DNA of 64,000 nucleotides, from contig CM041777.1 of assembly GCA_023374045.1 (NCBI GenBank), positions 463,169,827 to 463,233,826 of the forward strand, read 5' to 3'. Of this stretch, positions 11,101 to 22,959 are shown piece by piece; the stretch's first letter is position 1, and each line of letters starts with the position of its first letter. Made by a program: the position numbers and the translations under genes. A model generated the notes under the pieces. The model did not search any database. It had not been told where the DNA came from and was given only the letters and a program-made list of their open reading frames with translations. Source of the stretch: Limonium bicolor (lineage: Eukaryota; Streptophyta; Magnoliopsida; Caryophyllales; Plumbaginaceae).

Positions 11101-14100
11101 ACATCCAAGCACCGCTCCATCGATTCTTTGAGAGCCTTATCATAAGCAGGGACACTTCTCAATGATTCATACCTAATCGAGTACAGGTTATTATGTTGTT
11201 CAATCCAAAATTTTCAGATACTAATATTTTAGCATGGTAGTACAGATGACGATAATCTGCAGGAAGTGCAAGGGTTAGAAGATTGACCTTTTTGGTATGA
11301 ATTTAGGACGATCTTCCTCGTACATCAACTGGTAGCCGTTGATCTCTTCTTGCGTCGGGATATATTCCAAAGAAGGATTATAAGATTCCTCATGCCCTGC
11401 AAGAAAGATTAAGACTCAGATAACATGGTAACAAAACAGCACATCCACACCTCAAAAAACGAAAGTACATCTCCCATGTTCAGACGAAGCGGATAGTAGC
11501 TACAATTTGTTATAGTACCAGGCAATTTTGTTTTTGGTGGAGGAATATATGACAATCCTCTTGTCTTTTGAGATGCGGCAGAGTCATCTCCCCACAAAAG
11601 ATAGAACCTGGGTTCTTCTTTAGGTTTATCGAACTTTATTCTCCCTGCTCGGATGGCTCTCACATAATGGACAACCTGTGGTACAATGAGTACATAAATA
11701 CCATTCGCATAAAAAGGAAAGACATAATAATGGGCATTTTCTGCATTAAAACAGAAAAAAACAAGGACAGGGCAAATAGAGAAAGCAAGGGAGACTGTAA
11801 ACTTAAAACTTACCAGTGATACCCAACATAATAGGCATAACATTTAAACAGAGGCCTTTTCTAAACAAACAAGGAAAAAATACATCAGTGGTTAACCTTT
11901 TTGGCCTCCCATTTGGAAGGAATAAACCGTCTCTTTGGTTCTGGTGCATTAGACAAAGGATGCTTCGCATCATCCCACTTGAACCAATCCACGTAAGGCT
12001 GCAGAAGAATAATAAGACAACACCATCAATGAGATGGGCAGGTTTGAGAGGCATGTAGAGGCTTCATGGAAAATAAAATAAAATGACATTCACCTCATAG
12101 GGGTCCACATCAGCATGCGGAGTCTTTCCTTTCAATAGTCTACGAACAAGTTTAACCTCATGTTTGGTCAACTCCACCTCTTCATCATTATACTCATCGT
12201 ATATCTTCCGCCTGAAAATAATATATTTTATCTATTAGCATTCTCGAAGAATAGAGAAACAGATGTCTTAAATTTCCAAATATAATGGCATCCAGGAGAA
12301 CAAAAGGACAAAATGTGATTGTGTGTCTATCTGAATTCACTACAAAACAGAACAAATAACATCGAATATTCTGGACTTCATGAAATAACATGAGTTCAAG
12401 AAAAATAAAGCAATTAAAGCAGTGTGACTATACGTGTAGGAAAAATCAAGACTTTAATCATCAAACAGCTAGTGCCATTATCTTTGTATCAACAAAAGAA
12501 CGACACCAATAAATAGTAACTTTGCACAAATAAACAACCTGATAGATCCATATTTATAGAACATTCTAGTTTCATGACATGAATGAAACAACATAACAAC
12601 TTTTGTTTAAACAAAGCTTCTAGAAGAAGACTGTTGATAGAACAAACCAATTCTTAGAGTCATCAGCACTAGCAAGGAACTTTTCCAGGTTGTCCTGCCT
12701 CTCTTTTTTCTTGATCTTCTTCCCCTTGATGTCATAACCTATATGCTCCTCATCTCTATACCACTCCAAAGGAACATCTCCAACAGTATTCCGCGGAGCA
12801 ACCTACATATAAAAAATAAATCAATCACTGCATGCATAAATATTATGCTTTTATAAATGGAGACATTATATCTATATCGAGATTAACCTCGTCTTCGGAT
12901 GAGTCACTCTCCTCGGCAGGTTGATGGGAATCATCACTTAAATTTCCATTATCATGTTCCTCATCTCGTCCTGTAACATGCAGTGCATGATCATCTGTAT
13001 CAAAAAGCTATTCAATTGCTCTAAAATGTCTCTTGTTGAATAAAATTGACAGCATTTTGAAAGGTCAAACTTAATGCTGTTTTCCTTTTTCCCATCACAT
13101 TAATCTTAATAAGTCATATGATTAGCATGGAGCTTTAAAAGCCCCACTTGGAATTTAAGTTTAACCTTCATATCATTTATAAGAACCTTTCGTTATGGAA
13201 ACCAAGAAACTACAGTGACCCTCACCTTCAGAAAATTCTTCTTTGATATCTTCTAGCTTGTCCAACTGAAGACCCTGTAACCATGGAAACCAGTAGCATC
13301 TAAACACTTGAGGGTATGATATGAATTGGCAAGAAAGAATATAAACAAAAAAACTTGGAAATATCATTTCCAGATATTGTTGTCAGGATCTACATCCTAC
13401 TCCAAGGTTGGCATAAACCTAATGGATCACAATCATTCAGGATCACACAGAATTGTAGGCGAAAATACTACACTTTGGATTGTAGGATTGTAGAATGGCC
13501 TGTTTAGGATTGAGATTCTAATAAGTAATAAAATTGATTCCAGGCAACTGAAATGAAGCAGATAGCCATAATAGACTTCTTAGATTGACCTCATAATTTT
13601 TCTTCTCAATTTCCCCGACGAACAATTATCTTACTTGGCAATTAGCTACATTACTAGCTACTTACCGAGAAATATTGGTTAGGTTAGCTAGCACCAGAAC
13701 AGTGAAACGGAGAAGCTAGCTCCCGGAAGGGGCTAAACCAAAAAAGACATGGTATCAAATTCAGAGTATTAAGAAACTGATGAAGAAAGCAATATTTCCT
13801 GCTATTGTATTGGTTCATGGTGTAGACATTGCTTAGGAAACTTGCTCAAGCACTTCAGCCAAAGTCCGCAGTAAATACACACAGCCACGTAAATATAAAA
13901 GGTCGTTTCAAGTGATACCGAACAAATGTAAAATTCTTTGGGGCTTAGCAATTTGTTCATCTATCATTCCTTTTCGCAACTTCATCAACAAAGTTCTTAG
14001 TTTGCCTTTACATCATCCACAGCAGCACTAGCAACAGAAAAGGAAGGCAACTCTATCAACAAAAAAAGATATAGAGGAAAAAGTTGGAGGAAAACATACT

Positions 14101-14243
14101 GATGCTTGCGCCTCCTCTCGCAGTTCATCTTGCAGCACGGATTTTTTCTTCTTGGCGTCACTAGATTTTACCGCCACATTCCCCCTTGTCTCCTTAATTT
14201 CCTTCTGCTTTTTCTTCTTCTCAAGAGGAGCCACGCGAACCAT
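8135..14243 (-). CDS. BOP1: Ribosome biogenesis protein BOP1 homolog (WD40)
   Basis: BOP1 acts in the nucleolar PES-BOP1-WDR12 (PeBoW) complex needed for large-subunit rRNA processing. I reconstructed 18 exons on the minus strand: 14243-14100, 13274-13226, 12970-12888, 12802-12648, 12211-12094, 11998-11897, 11675-11519, 11396-11288, 11172-11070, 10988-10838, 10714-10582, 10484-10378, 10298-10228, 10129-10069, 9394-9167, 9072-8988, 8513-8335, 8223-8135. They sum to 2124 nt (707 codons plus stop), all in phase. Residues 1-92 are lysine-rich then acidic. Residues about 93-355 form the BOP1 N-terminal domain ([27 protein letters not shown]). WD40 repeats run from about 366 to the end ([36 protein letters not shown]). 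The start is MVRV; an in-frame ATG at 14423 lies upstream but reads unlike the family. One intron is AT-AC. The gene looks intact. Confidence 0.93.
9395..10068 (-). other. U12-type AT-AC intron of BOP1 (intron 14)
   Basis: On the minus strand the donor reads CAG/ATATCCTTCC, matching the U12 donor ATATCCTT. The acceptor side has TCCTTGAC (plus 9405-9412), an exact match to the branch consensus TCCTTRAY, 11 nt before the terminal AC. Joining there gives a conserved GESRAVL in frame. No GT-AG choice gives this. The other 16 introns are GT-AG. Confidence 0.85.
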
Positions 14244-14338
14244 TGCAAACCTTTTGACGCGAACCAGGCCGACGAGCCGATGTTGATGCTCCCAAGGAGG
14301 AAGAATATCGCAGAAAGAAAGAGACGGAAGGTTTAGGC

Positions 14339-14346
14339 TAGGGTTT
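14339..14346 (-). promoter_or_regulatory. telo-box in the BOP1 5' region
   Basis: AAACCCTA on the minus strand, about 95 bases upstream of the BOP1 start codon. This motif is typical of promoters and leaders of plant ribosome-biogenesis and translation genes. I saw no clear site II (TGGGCC) partner in the short space before the transposon begins. Confidence 0.55.
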
Positions 14347-15103
14347 ATCGTCGATGCTCTAAGGTAAAGAAGAACTCGTGACTTGGCGCAGGTGTAGGGT
14401 AATTGGGATTCCTGCTTTTCCATAAAAACAGCTTTATTTTTTCAAAAAACAGCAAGATAAAGTTTGATAAATGTTCAAAATGACCTTTATCATAAATGTT
14501 GATTTTGCTGCTTTTTAGACATTAAGCTGCTTTTGGGTTTTTCTGACCCAGTTAAAAATACAGGTTTACCCTTTGTCATTTTCCCAAATTTACACATATT
14601 GTCATTGCCAAGTAAGCAACACGTTCTCCTCCCTCTTCGTTCGTTCTATCTCCCTCTGCTACTGCAATTCAAAACCACCATTACTCTCACCTAGTACTCC
14701 TTTTCTGAATTGAATTGATTGGTAACCACTACCTTGAATTGCAATAAATATACCAAAGATTGGCATTCACTACTGTCTGCTTGGATTTTTTTTTATATAC
14801 CCATTGTCGATTTCAGACTTCCAGTGCATTTTGAATTGCATTCGTAAGTGTTTTTCTCTGCTTGCGCTGAGTTAAGTACTATTCATACTGTAGATCTGCT
14901 TGTATCTAATCCATTTTGTATTTTAATATGTAGTTCCTCCTGATACATTGTGCATTGAAGCATTTGCTATTAACGAGGAAAAACTAGGCATCCGACGAAG
15001 GTAAGTTCGAAAATCATTTTCTGCTATTGCCTTTATCTGCCACATGTTTGTTTGTACGAATCAGTAGCTAGTGGTTGAAAATTAGAGGATCAAATTGTGT
15101 GCT

Positions 15104-17972
15104 CACTACAAAAAAAATGCCATTTACCGACACATTTTTTGTGTCAGTATAGCCACAAAGAGTGTTAGTATAGACTCGGTTGACCTTTACCGACACTTAA
15201 AAAAAGTGTCGGTATAACCTCAGATACTATAGGTCTATACTGACACATATAATGTGTGTCGGTAAAGGGTTCTGAGCTTTTACTGACACTTATTTTCTTA
15301 GTCAGTAAAGACAAAAGATCTATACTAACACTTAACTTAACTGACAGAATAGTTTGTGCATTTATACTAACACAAAACTAAGTGTGGGTATACCTATATA
15401 CTAACACATAATTTGTGTTAGTAAAAGTTGTTTGTACAAATAGAATAAACCATCCTGTAACAGCTATGCTAACTTATAATCGTATGTTAGTAAAACTTTT
15501 ACTAACACAATATAATTCAATTCAATTTATTATTTCTACAATAATATTCATAAAATGACCTGTGAATTCTCAAACAATAGATGTATTAACCAATAAGCTC
15601 CAATGGCATTAAAAATGTTAAAGAGTTTACAATAGCGCAAGTTGAACACGGATATTCATCATTATCCTCCAAAGTATCGTAGTCAACATCAAGATAAATT
15701 ACATTTAAGCCAAAAATACAATATTGTTCTTGAACGAGTTTAGAGTGAAACATAGCACTCTCTCTTCCTTCGTACTCCTCCTACTTCTAACATATAATCT
15801 TGACTTCATCTACTTTCTTTTACTCAGCACCTGCACACAAAAAGTTATATCGTCACAAAGATAGAAAATAAATAAGTAAAAAGTTATCCAAGATAAGCGG
15901 AAAATATTCATTAGCAAGGGACTCATGTTTAGTAAAAAATAGTCCAGGATACCATGGGACTCATGTTTGTTTAGTACTAACACATACCTGATTTTTGTTA
16001 AGGTCCGCCAATATGGAATTAGTTAACTTTGACTGTACTTCAGAGGTTTTGTTCTTCACACCAACCTATGGAAGAAATAGGCAGTTCAAGTCAGCGGGCA
16101 TCAGACTCGAAGATCCCAGTTCATGACGGCAAGATGAAAACAGTGGCAGACAACAACTAACCAATGTAAGGATATCATTTGGACTAGGAATGTAATCAGA
16201 TACTAATGGTAACTTGTATAGCATAAACATATATTTCGGGCATTGTTAAGTAAGCTGGACAGCTAAACATGAGCCGTTGTGACTTCTGTTATCAGCCATT
16301 TTAATAATATTCTATTTGGATAACTACAGAATAGAAACTTCACATTATTATATTGCAACTTATAAGACTACTGCAAACATATCAGGACTCACCACATAAG
16401 GAACTGGGGCATCCAGAAAATCAAGCATGTCATTTGGTAGAACCTGAAATCATAAGTGCATATTGCCGGTTTACATTTTCAAGCCGCAGGGAGCCACAAA
16501 GGCATGAAATAGCAGAAACAGATGAAGCAGCGGCCTCCTCCTCTGCTAATAGTTCATTATAAACCTTGAAAAAAAAATCTTATCAGACAAAAGTCCACCA
16601 TATAGCATAAATGATAAGTTTATCTGCTATGGTTACCATGATGCAACTACACTACACAGAAGCACAACAAACAATTGCCACATAATCTGAGAGCATAGGC
16701 AAACAATATAGAAGCACACACTGCAACGGTCTTTATCGTCAACATACTAGGAAGATCAATTCATAGAAATATAAAAATTTCCAAAGATGCAAAAACTTGA
16801 CATTTTTAATTGTTTTGCAAATCCACCCCCTCAACGGATGACTTTACCATGTGAGATTGCTTATTTGGAAATTATTATCTTCAATCTTACCACCAAGTTA
16901 ACATGGAAGAAATTCCAAAGACGGGGAATATCTATGGCAGTAGTACCTATAGCACTAAGGCTAGAAAAAACTACCAGAGCAATCGTTAATTTTTTTTCTT
17001 ATCTAGTTCATCTATCCAACGACATGTACAATATCACTTGTCCATTTAACAAACACCTAGAGTGCACTAAAAAAAGACAGGTCATTAGAGACCACTGCAA
17101 TAAATACTATGCTAGTTGCTGATTAAGCAAACAACTTGATTCTTAACAAACATGCTGCCAAGAGATCCAGATAATACATGAACAACTTACCGGTGAAAAT
17201 GCATAACAAACATACTGCAATAAACACTATCTGCTTGTCTAACTTAGGATACATGAAGTAAATAAACCTGCCCTTATCTGTTGTGATATTGCATTCGTTG
17301 AAGAGCTAGGGAAGCAAGCAATACAGACTACAGAGAGCAAACTTACAGCTGAAGGGAAAGGAAAATCCTGAAAACAGAGAAGAGGATAATACTTGAGCCG
17401 GGTTATTTATGAGTCAGATGAGGAGGGTTGGTTACGACGAGGGAACAAATACCTAGAACAAAAACTGAAAAACTCGACTTACAGCAACCGAGAGAGAATG
17501 AATGACCAGAAAGAACAAGCGGCCCGAGGCAGGACTGGCGAAGAGGATAGTTAGCGCGGCATGTTGAATGTCGAAGAGGATGCAGAATATTGAAGATGAA
17601 TTTGTGCGGTAATCTGAGGCGCGAAGAGGAAAGTTAACGCGGCATGGGTTAGTCGAAAGGGAAAAAAATTCTGAACGACAAGGACTTAATTGAGGGTTTT
17701 TTTTTGTGCAGTGTTGTGTTAGTATAGTTAATGAGTAGTATATACACAGACACATTTGTATTTTGTGTGAGTATAAGTATTATGGTTTACTCACACAAGT
17801 CAAAGCACTGTTAGTATAGGTGTTATATATAGTGACTTAATTAATTATATGATACTAAAAGTTACTTGAGTTTTACTAACATTTGTTATGTGTTACTATT
17901 AATCTATTATACTAACTCTAATTTATCAGTCAGTAAAAACGTGTGTTAGTAAATGGCTTTTTTTTTGTAGTG
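15104..17972. mobile_element. Non-autonomous CACTA element with 3-bp TSD
   Basis: The element starts CACTACAAAAAAAATGCC and ends GGCTTTTTTTTTGTAGTG, near-perfect terminal inverted repeats. It is flanked by GCT on both sides (15101-15103 and 17973-17975), the 3-bp duplication expected of CACTA elements. Subterminal regions carry many copies of TACCGACAC, GTTAGTATA and TACTAACAC in both orientations. At 2869 bp it has no recognisable transposase; short exon-like frames in the interior on the minus strand are unassigned. Removing it restores continuous host-element sequence. Confidence 0.93.
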
Positions 17973-18020
17973 GCTGCAACTGAGATTGATTAGTTAATTG
18001 ATAGATACGTTAGGTGAAGG

Positions 18021-19473
18021 ATGGTAAAGGAGAGTATAGGAGATAAAGGGAAAGGGAAGGCAACGTCAGAGGGAAGTGTTAGGAAATCAAAACATGACTG
18101 GACTAGTGGTGAAGTGGAACTTCTTATATCATTGTTGGTGGAGGAAGTAAGGTTACAATTAGGAAGGTGTGGGAGTGTGGTCGGGATGACACACAAGTGG
18201 GTGCCCATAACAGAAAAGTTTAACAAGAAAAGGGAAGGATTGCCTTCGCTGGATAAGGAGCAATGCAAGAACAAGGGTGACACCCTGAAGATGGGTTGGA
18301 GGAAATGGAAGGAGCTGACCCACAAAAAGACTGGTTTGGGCTGGAATCATGAAACTAATACGGCAACCTACCCACCTGAGTGGATACAAGAGAGGGCAAA
18401 GGTGAATGGCCCTATGCAATGCATATTTTACATTTTTGTATCACATCTACATGATGTGGATGTTTATATAAGTGGCTGTTTTGACCCTTTAAACTGCAAT
18501 ATGTAGGAGGATAAACAAATTGCAAAGATGGTGAACTCTAAATGGCCAGCATATCTGGTTGATGATATGGAATTAATCTGGGGTCAGGGGTATGCCACTG
18601 GTGATCTTAGGCAGACACCGGGTGGGAGCATACCTGAGCAGAGTTATTGTTTTCATGTTAACCCTACCATGTGTGACGAGGAGAGGATTAATAATATTAT
18701 CCCCTCTGTTGAGATCACATATTCTGATGCAACTGTTGGCCAGTCCATGGACATATCATTTGGTACTCCGATGCATGGTAGTATGGGAGATAACACTAGG
18801 CCTATATTTGATTTTGGGACTGATGTGAACCGAGATGCAACAAACACACTTGCTAACTCATTTCAGTGCAGCCAATATGCTGGTCTGGTTGCCGGTAGCT
18901 CTACTGGGTATATGCCCAACATAGATCAGGCATTTACCGATAGTCAAGCCTATCACACCCAACCCATAGAGAACATTGAAAACCTATCCACTTATGCGCC
19001 TGTTGTGACCCAGTCCCATGCTGTTGACCCTGGAAACTCTAAGCCACCCGAATGGGATTAGTTAATGGAGGTGATAAGCGGTGGAGTACCCCACGGTGGT
19101 AGGAGGGCTAAGTTGAAACCTGTACGTGACACTGTTGTATGCAAAAAGAAGTCAAAAGGTAGCAAGGGTAAGTCTGGAGGAGATTAATGATTTCATGAAA
19201 ATTGGGCTGAATGATAAGATGTGCAATGCGACATCCATGATCGGTGATTTGCACAGACAAGCCTCATTGCCAGACCCAGTCATCTCGGTACAAGAAGTAG
19301 TGTCACGGATCCGGAATATTGGTGGGTTTGAGAAGAAAATGATTGTGCACGCCACTTTTGTGTTATCAGACAGAAAACAAAGGGCTTCTTTCATGTGTCT
19401 TGAGGATGATGAGGAGATAACTGAATGGATGCATCAAGCATATTATGACAAGTATGGAAGGGATCATTTATAA
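18021..19473 (+). pseudogene. Harbinger ORF1, MYB/SANT-like DNA-binding protein
   Basis: Residues near the start read KHDWTSGEVELLISLLVEE, a MYB/SANT-like domain of the kind found in Harbinger ORF1 proteins and plant L10-interacting MYB proteins. In such elements this protein helps bring transposase to the ends. A GT-AG intron (18402-18506) joins the first exon to the frame that continues to 19061. There an in-frame TAG interrupts it. The same frame then reads through a basic KKKSKG stretch until a TAA just before 19190. The conserved C-terminal helix-rich part continues in another frame up to 19473 and ends near the CLEDDEEITEWMHQAYYDK motif. One nonsense change and one frameshift make this copy defective. 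Confidence 0.75.
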
Positions 19474-19785
19474 TTAGGTGTAGTATGTTTTTTTTTTTTG
19501 TAACAGTACGTCAACAAAGACAGTGTTTGTTGCAGTGGCAATGGATGATCTGTTATCATTTTTTAAGGGGATGGGAGGGAAAATGTTGTATTAGCAGTAG
19601 TTAGGTACATCTGTCGTCTGCATTTGGCTGAAAGAGATTTTGAATCGTGTCCTGTAAAACATTCTAAGAATCTGCATTAATGATCATATCTAACTGAGCT
19701 TTCTTTTTCTGTTTTCAAGATTTGTTGATGTGGTAATATATGACAAATCAATGCTATTAATGCTTGCCATTAACTTATATGTCAG

Positions 19786-20334
19786 ATGAATATGTCAAAG
19801 GAAACAAGAGGACACCTCATGCATATAGTACGTAAGAAACTGAGGGAAAACAGGAGAGATTACATAAAGTTTTACATTTTGCTAGCAATTGAAGAGTTTA
19901 AGGCAAAATTCATTACGTTACTGATCAAGTATCAACGTCAGCATTACATGGAAGAGGTCCAGACGATGATGACAAAAAAGAGAAAACGCCACTCATGTGA
20001 CCTATGCAAGAGACTTGGCATGTTTGATCAGCTTTTCATTATGTTCAGGGAACTTAAGCTAACATACAATCTATCACTTGCAAACCATGTGGAAGACATG
20101 CTATGTGGGTCTGAGAAGCCAGATTACAACGGTTTACTCGCAAGGGAGGGAAAGCTAACTGAAACTGCTGTTGTTGCTAGATTGAAAATGATAGTTGGGC
20201 TTAGTGAATCAGAATTCATTTACGGGGCGTCGTTAATGCAGGAGGACAGAATGTGTGACACTGTGCAATGTCTAGAGGATGATGAAGTTGTAGAATTTGT
20301 TAAAATGAGAATGACAGAAGATGTAGATAGATAG
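19786..20334 (+). CDS. Accessory ORF of the Harbinger element, unknown function
   Basis: An uninterrupted 182-codon frame between ORF1 and the transposase, same strand. The first half is basic and contains KKRKRHSCDLCKRLG, a nuclear-localisation-like run followed by a CX2C pair. The C-terminal part (VVARLKMIVGLSESEF ... CLEDDEVVEFVKM) resembles the C-terminal part of ORF1 (VVSRIRNIGGFEKKMI ... CLEDDEEITEWM) in the spacing of hydrophobic residues, the central alanine and the CLEDDE box. I infer a duplicated protein-interaction module. It could also be an exon of ORF1 reached by splicing. Its openness against its damaged neighbours is notable. Confidence 0.5.
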   Translation: MNMSKETRGHLMHIVRKKLRENRRDYIKFYILLAIEEFKAKFITLLIKYQRQHYMEEVQTMMTKKRKRHSCDLCKRLGMFDQLFIMFRELKLTYNLSLANHVEDMLCGSEKPDYNGLLAREGKLTETAVVARLKMIVGLSESEFIYGASLMQEDRMCDTVQCLEDDEVVEFVKMRMTEDVDR

Positions 20335-20488
20335 TCTAGGATAGTGTTATCTGTTGTGGCTCTGATTGTTTTATAGTGAATGAAAATAAGTTTTGTATGG
20401 CTGTCACTTTTCCATTATCTGATGCAGTGTATAAGAATTTGAATCTTGGGTTAAATTGATGTGTGTTTCATATGTCTGTTTGCAGCAA

Positions 20489-21528
20489 ATGGATTCTGCA
20501 TATGATGCAAATTACGACAACAATTTGTATGAATTTCTAGATGATGCTGAACAACTTATACAATTATGCAACGCATTAGCGTCAGACCTTGCAGACGTAC
20601 ACAACCTATTTCGTAGAATATTTACTATGTTAACCGATCACATTCAGTTAACAATTCCAAAACCAATGCACACCTCTGCCTTTAGAGGGTCTGATTGGGT
20701 AACTGAACTGCTAGATGGTCACCTAGTACGCTGTTTCAATGCATTAAGAATGAACCGTGACACGTTTATTTCACTATGCCATGTGATGGAGTATAAGTAC
20801 TATATAACAGACCGGTCTAAGCTCTCTGTAGCTGAAAGGGTAGCATTTTTTTTAAGGACCCTAAGTCACCGATGTGCCAATCGAGATTTGATGGAAAGGT
20901 TTCAACATTCAGGCTCCACTATTTCGCAACATTTTGGAGACATTATCAACGCAGTAGGTAGAATGGGCAAAGACATTGTCAAACCTCGTGACTGAGAGTT
21001 CCAAACTGTTCCTGCACATATTCGCAACAACAACAAATACTATCCAACATTCAAGGTTTGTTTTTTTATCAAAACATTCAGTTCACCTGTTGCTTCAATG
21101 CTGTTCTGTTACTTATTGCCCCCGGATGAGTTTAGGACTGTATTGGCGCACTAGATGGGTGCCACGTTGAGTTAACGGTACCAGAGTCTGAGAGGATCAG
21201 GTTTATAAACAGAAAGAGGGTTACCTCAACAAATGTACTGGCCGAGTGTGACTTTGATATGTTTTTTATATTTGTTTGTGCTGGATGGGAGGGGTCTGCA
21301 CACGATACACGGGTGTATATGGCCTTAATATCAGATCAATCGTTGTCGTATCCAACCCCACCCAATGGTAAGACAGTTATGTCTTCTATTAAGATCATCT
21401 TTTCTATTGCTATTGAGTCAACAACATGTTTTTCCCCATGGAAGTACTACCTAGGTGACAAAGTACTACCTAGATTGAGGGGGCGAACATACACCAGTCT
21501 ACAAACTCCCGCTGCCCTGGCGGTGTGA
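20489..21528 (+). pseudogene. PIF/Harbinger (HARBI1-like) transposase, truncated
   Basis: Exon 1 (20489-21055) has the helix-turn-helix region typical of the family (KLSVAERVAFFLRTLSHRCANRD, given in part: SVAERVAFFL) but carries an in-frame TGA at 20993-20995. The next codons, EFQTVPAHIR, are conserved family sequence. A GT-AG intron leads to exon 2 (21136-21367) with GALDGCHVELTVPES, the first catalytic Asp, and CDFDM ... AGWEGSAHDTRV, the second. A donor at 21368 is intact, but the acceptor before GKYYLGD near 21440 reads CAT where CAG is expected. Sequence after YYLGD, the third acidic residue, no longer matches the family, so the helical C terminus is missing. Dead copy. Confidence 0.85.
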
Positions 21529-21844
21529 ACCTTGATCGGTAGTACCCAAACTGGTACCGAGTGCAGAGGGCATCTTCAAAGGTAAGATCATCATATTGGA
21601 AACTGCCATTGGAACCGTGCATGGAGTCACACTTCTTGGGTGATTTAGTAGGGGAATGAGGTGGGGAATCATCCAATATGATCAGTGGTACATTACCAAT
21701 GTACTCCCTTTCAGTATGGGGGGTGGTTTCCAAATCGATAACCTTTGTCCTAGGGGGTGTAGTGTATTTTGGATCCATTATGTTCAGTGGGGCTGGCGAA
21801 GAGGAGAAGAAAGATGAAAAGGTGTTTGACTTGAGAATGGACAA
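21470..21844 (-). CDS. Hypothetical protein downstream of the GRF gene
   Basis: A 124-codon minus-strand frame, rich in Ser, Pro and Thr at the N terminus and ending in FTPPGQREFVDWCMFAPSI. I do not recognise a family. It lies 3' of the GRF zinc-finger gene on the same strand and its 3' end overlaps, in antisense, the last 60 bases of the broken transposase frame. The junction near 21465 is where family-like transposase sequence ends, so this ORF probably belongs to a different sequence block. It could be a downstream exon or a pseudogene. Confidence 0.35.
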   Translation of the reverse strand: MSILKSNTFSSFFSSSPAPLNIMDPKYTTPPRTKVIDLETTPHTEREYIGNVPLIILDDSPPHSPTKSPKKCDSMHGSNGSFQYDDLTFEDALCTRYQFGYYRSRFTPPGQREFVDWCMFAPSI

Positions 21845-22312
21845 AGGAAATGTGGGTTAATTCAGTAGTTCCTCCTGATCAGTGTTGGACACCCTTTTTA
21901 AAACAATTGTCCCACGATACAAGGGAGTGGGAAGGCCAAAAGTTAACAGGGAGGCATTGATTGCATATAACCCCCTTTCCATCAACCATTGTCAGTTGTA
22001 ATAACTTGATTGAACATAATTGGTTGGAACAGTGAGTTAATTAAATGCTACTGATTTCGTGTGTTTCATCTTCTTTTTTGCTGTTTATTGTTCATTGATT
22101 ACGGTAAGCACTACACCAAACCAGACATGCATATTACACAATATTATAAATAAATGACAGAATTACATGTACTGAGTGCCATCGTGAATTAAATTGCAGT
22201 ACTGTAAAAGGATTCAAACCCATCTAATAGCCAACCAACACACAGAATAACATAATCATCCTTCAGAAAATAACAACAAACTTACTCCCAGTCCCCACCC
22301 ACTATGCAAATC

Positions 22313-22799
22313 CTAATGAAGCAGAAAATAAATCTGAAACATAACAGCAACATACATTAAGGTAGCTCCCCTAGACAGAATTCCCCTCATGGTTGCATGA
22401 CCGGCTAACAATTGAGGCGTATATGATTCTGCGTCACTGGCCACCCTCTCTAGTCTAGTCACTCTTGATCTCAAAGCCTGGTTGGAATGATCGGCAGGAA
22501 TGTTGGTCTGATCAGCAGGTGGTGGTGATGGTCTATTCACTATGTCCCACCAAACAAAGAAATCACAGTGATTGCACCTGAAGAACAAGCGACCAAAGTT
22601 ATCTACAGTGTATGAAATGAACAGCATACATCTTACATTGCATCTGCAATTTATGTATCTGGTGTTCAGTTCGTATCCTCTGTTGGCTGAGGTTGAACTC
22701 TGCCACAACAAATATTAGTCAGTACACGAATTCTGGGATGAACAAAAAAAACAGAGAAACACAATTGGTAGACTTTACATTGCGTGAACCAGACGACAT
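22313..22799 (-). CDS. GRF-type zinc-finger protein
   Basis: Two exons, 22799-22779 and 22699-22313, joined at a GT-AG intron, give 135 residues. The start MSSGSRN is followed by a GRF zinc finger: a CRCNVRC segment, then NFGRLFFRCNHCDFFVWWD with the Gly-Arg-x-Phe core and the conserved final Cys and Trp-x-Asp region. GRF fingers bind single-stranded nucleic acid in other proteins. After the finger comes a Pro-rich linker, a short predicted helix (ALRSRVTRLERVA) and a hydrophobic C terminus (LMYVAVMFQIYFLL) that could be a membrane segment. Small GRF proteins of this form are common near plant transposons. Its position in antisense inside the Harbinger-like block suggests transposon cargo rather than a host gene. 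Confidence 0.65.
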
Positions 22800-22959
22800 T
22801 GCTGTAGCAGAGAGTAAGGAGAGTGCAAGGTGAGAGGGAAGGTGTGAGAGTGAGAGTGTCGATGGGAAGAGGTTTTGGTTCTGTTAAAAGAGAGTGCCGA
22901 TGGGTAGTGTTGATTCTGTTAAAATAAGCAAATACAGTATAATGGAGTAAGGGCGTTTT

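Noticed and set aside
14391..14402. A TAA target-site duplication for the Harbinger-like element
   Set aside because: A TAA exists near both ends, but the adjoining bases do not form a convincing inverted repeat.
14244..14423. An upstream in-frame ATG (14423) as the BOP1 start
   Set aside because: The added residues do not look like the lysine-rich family start, and they overlap the telo-box leader region.
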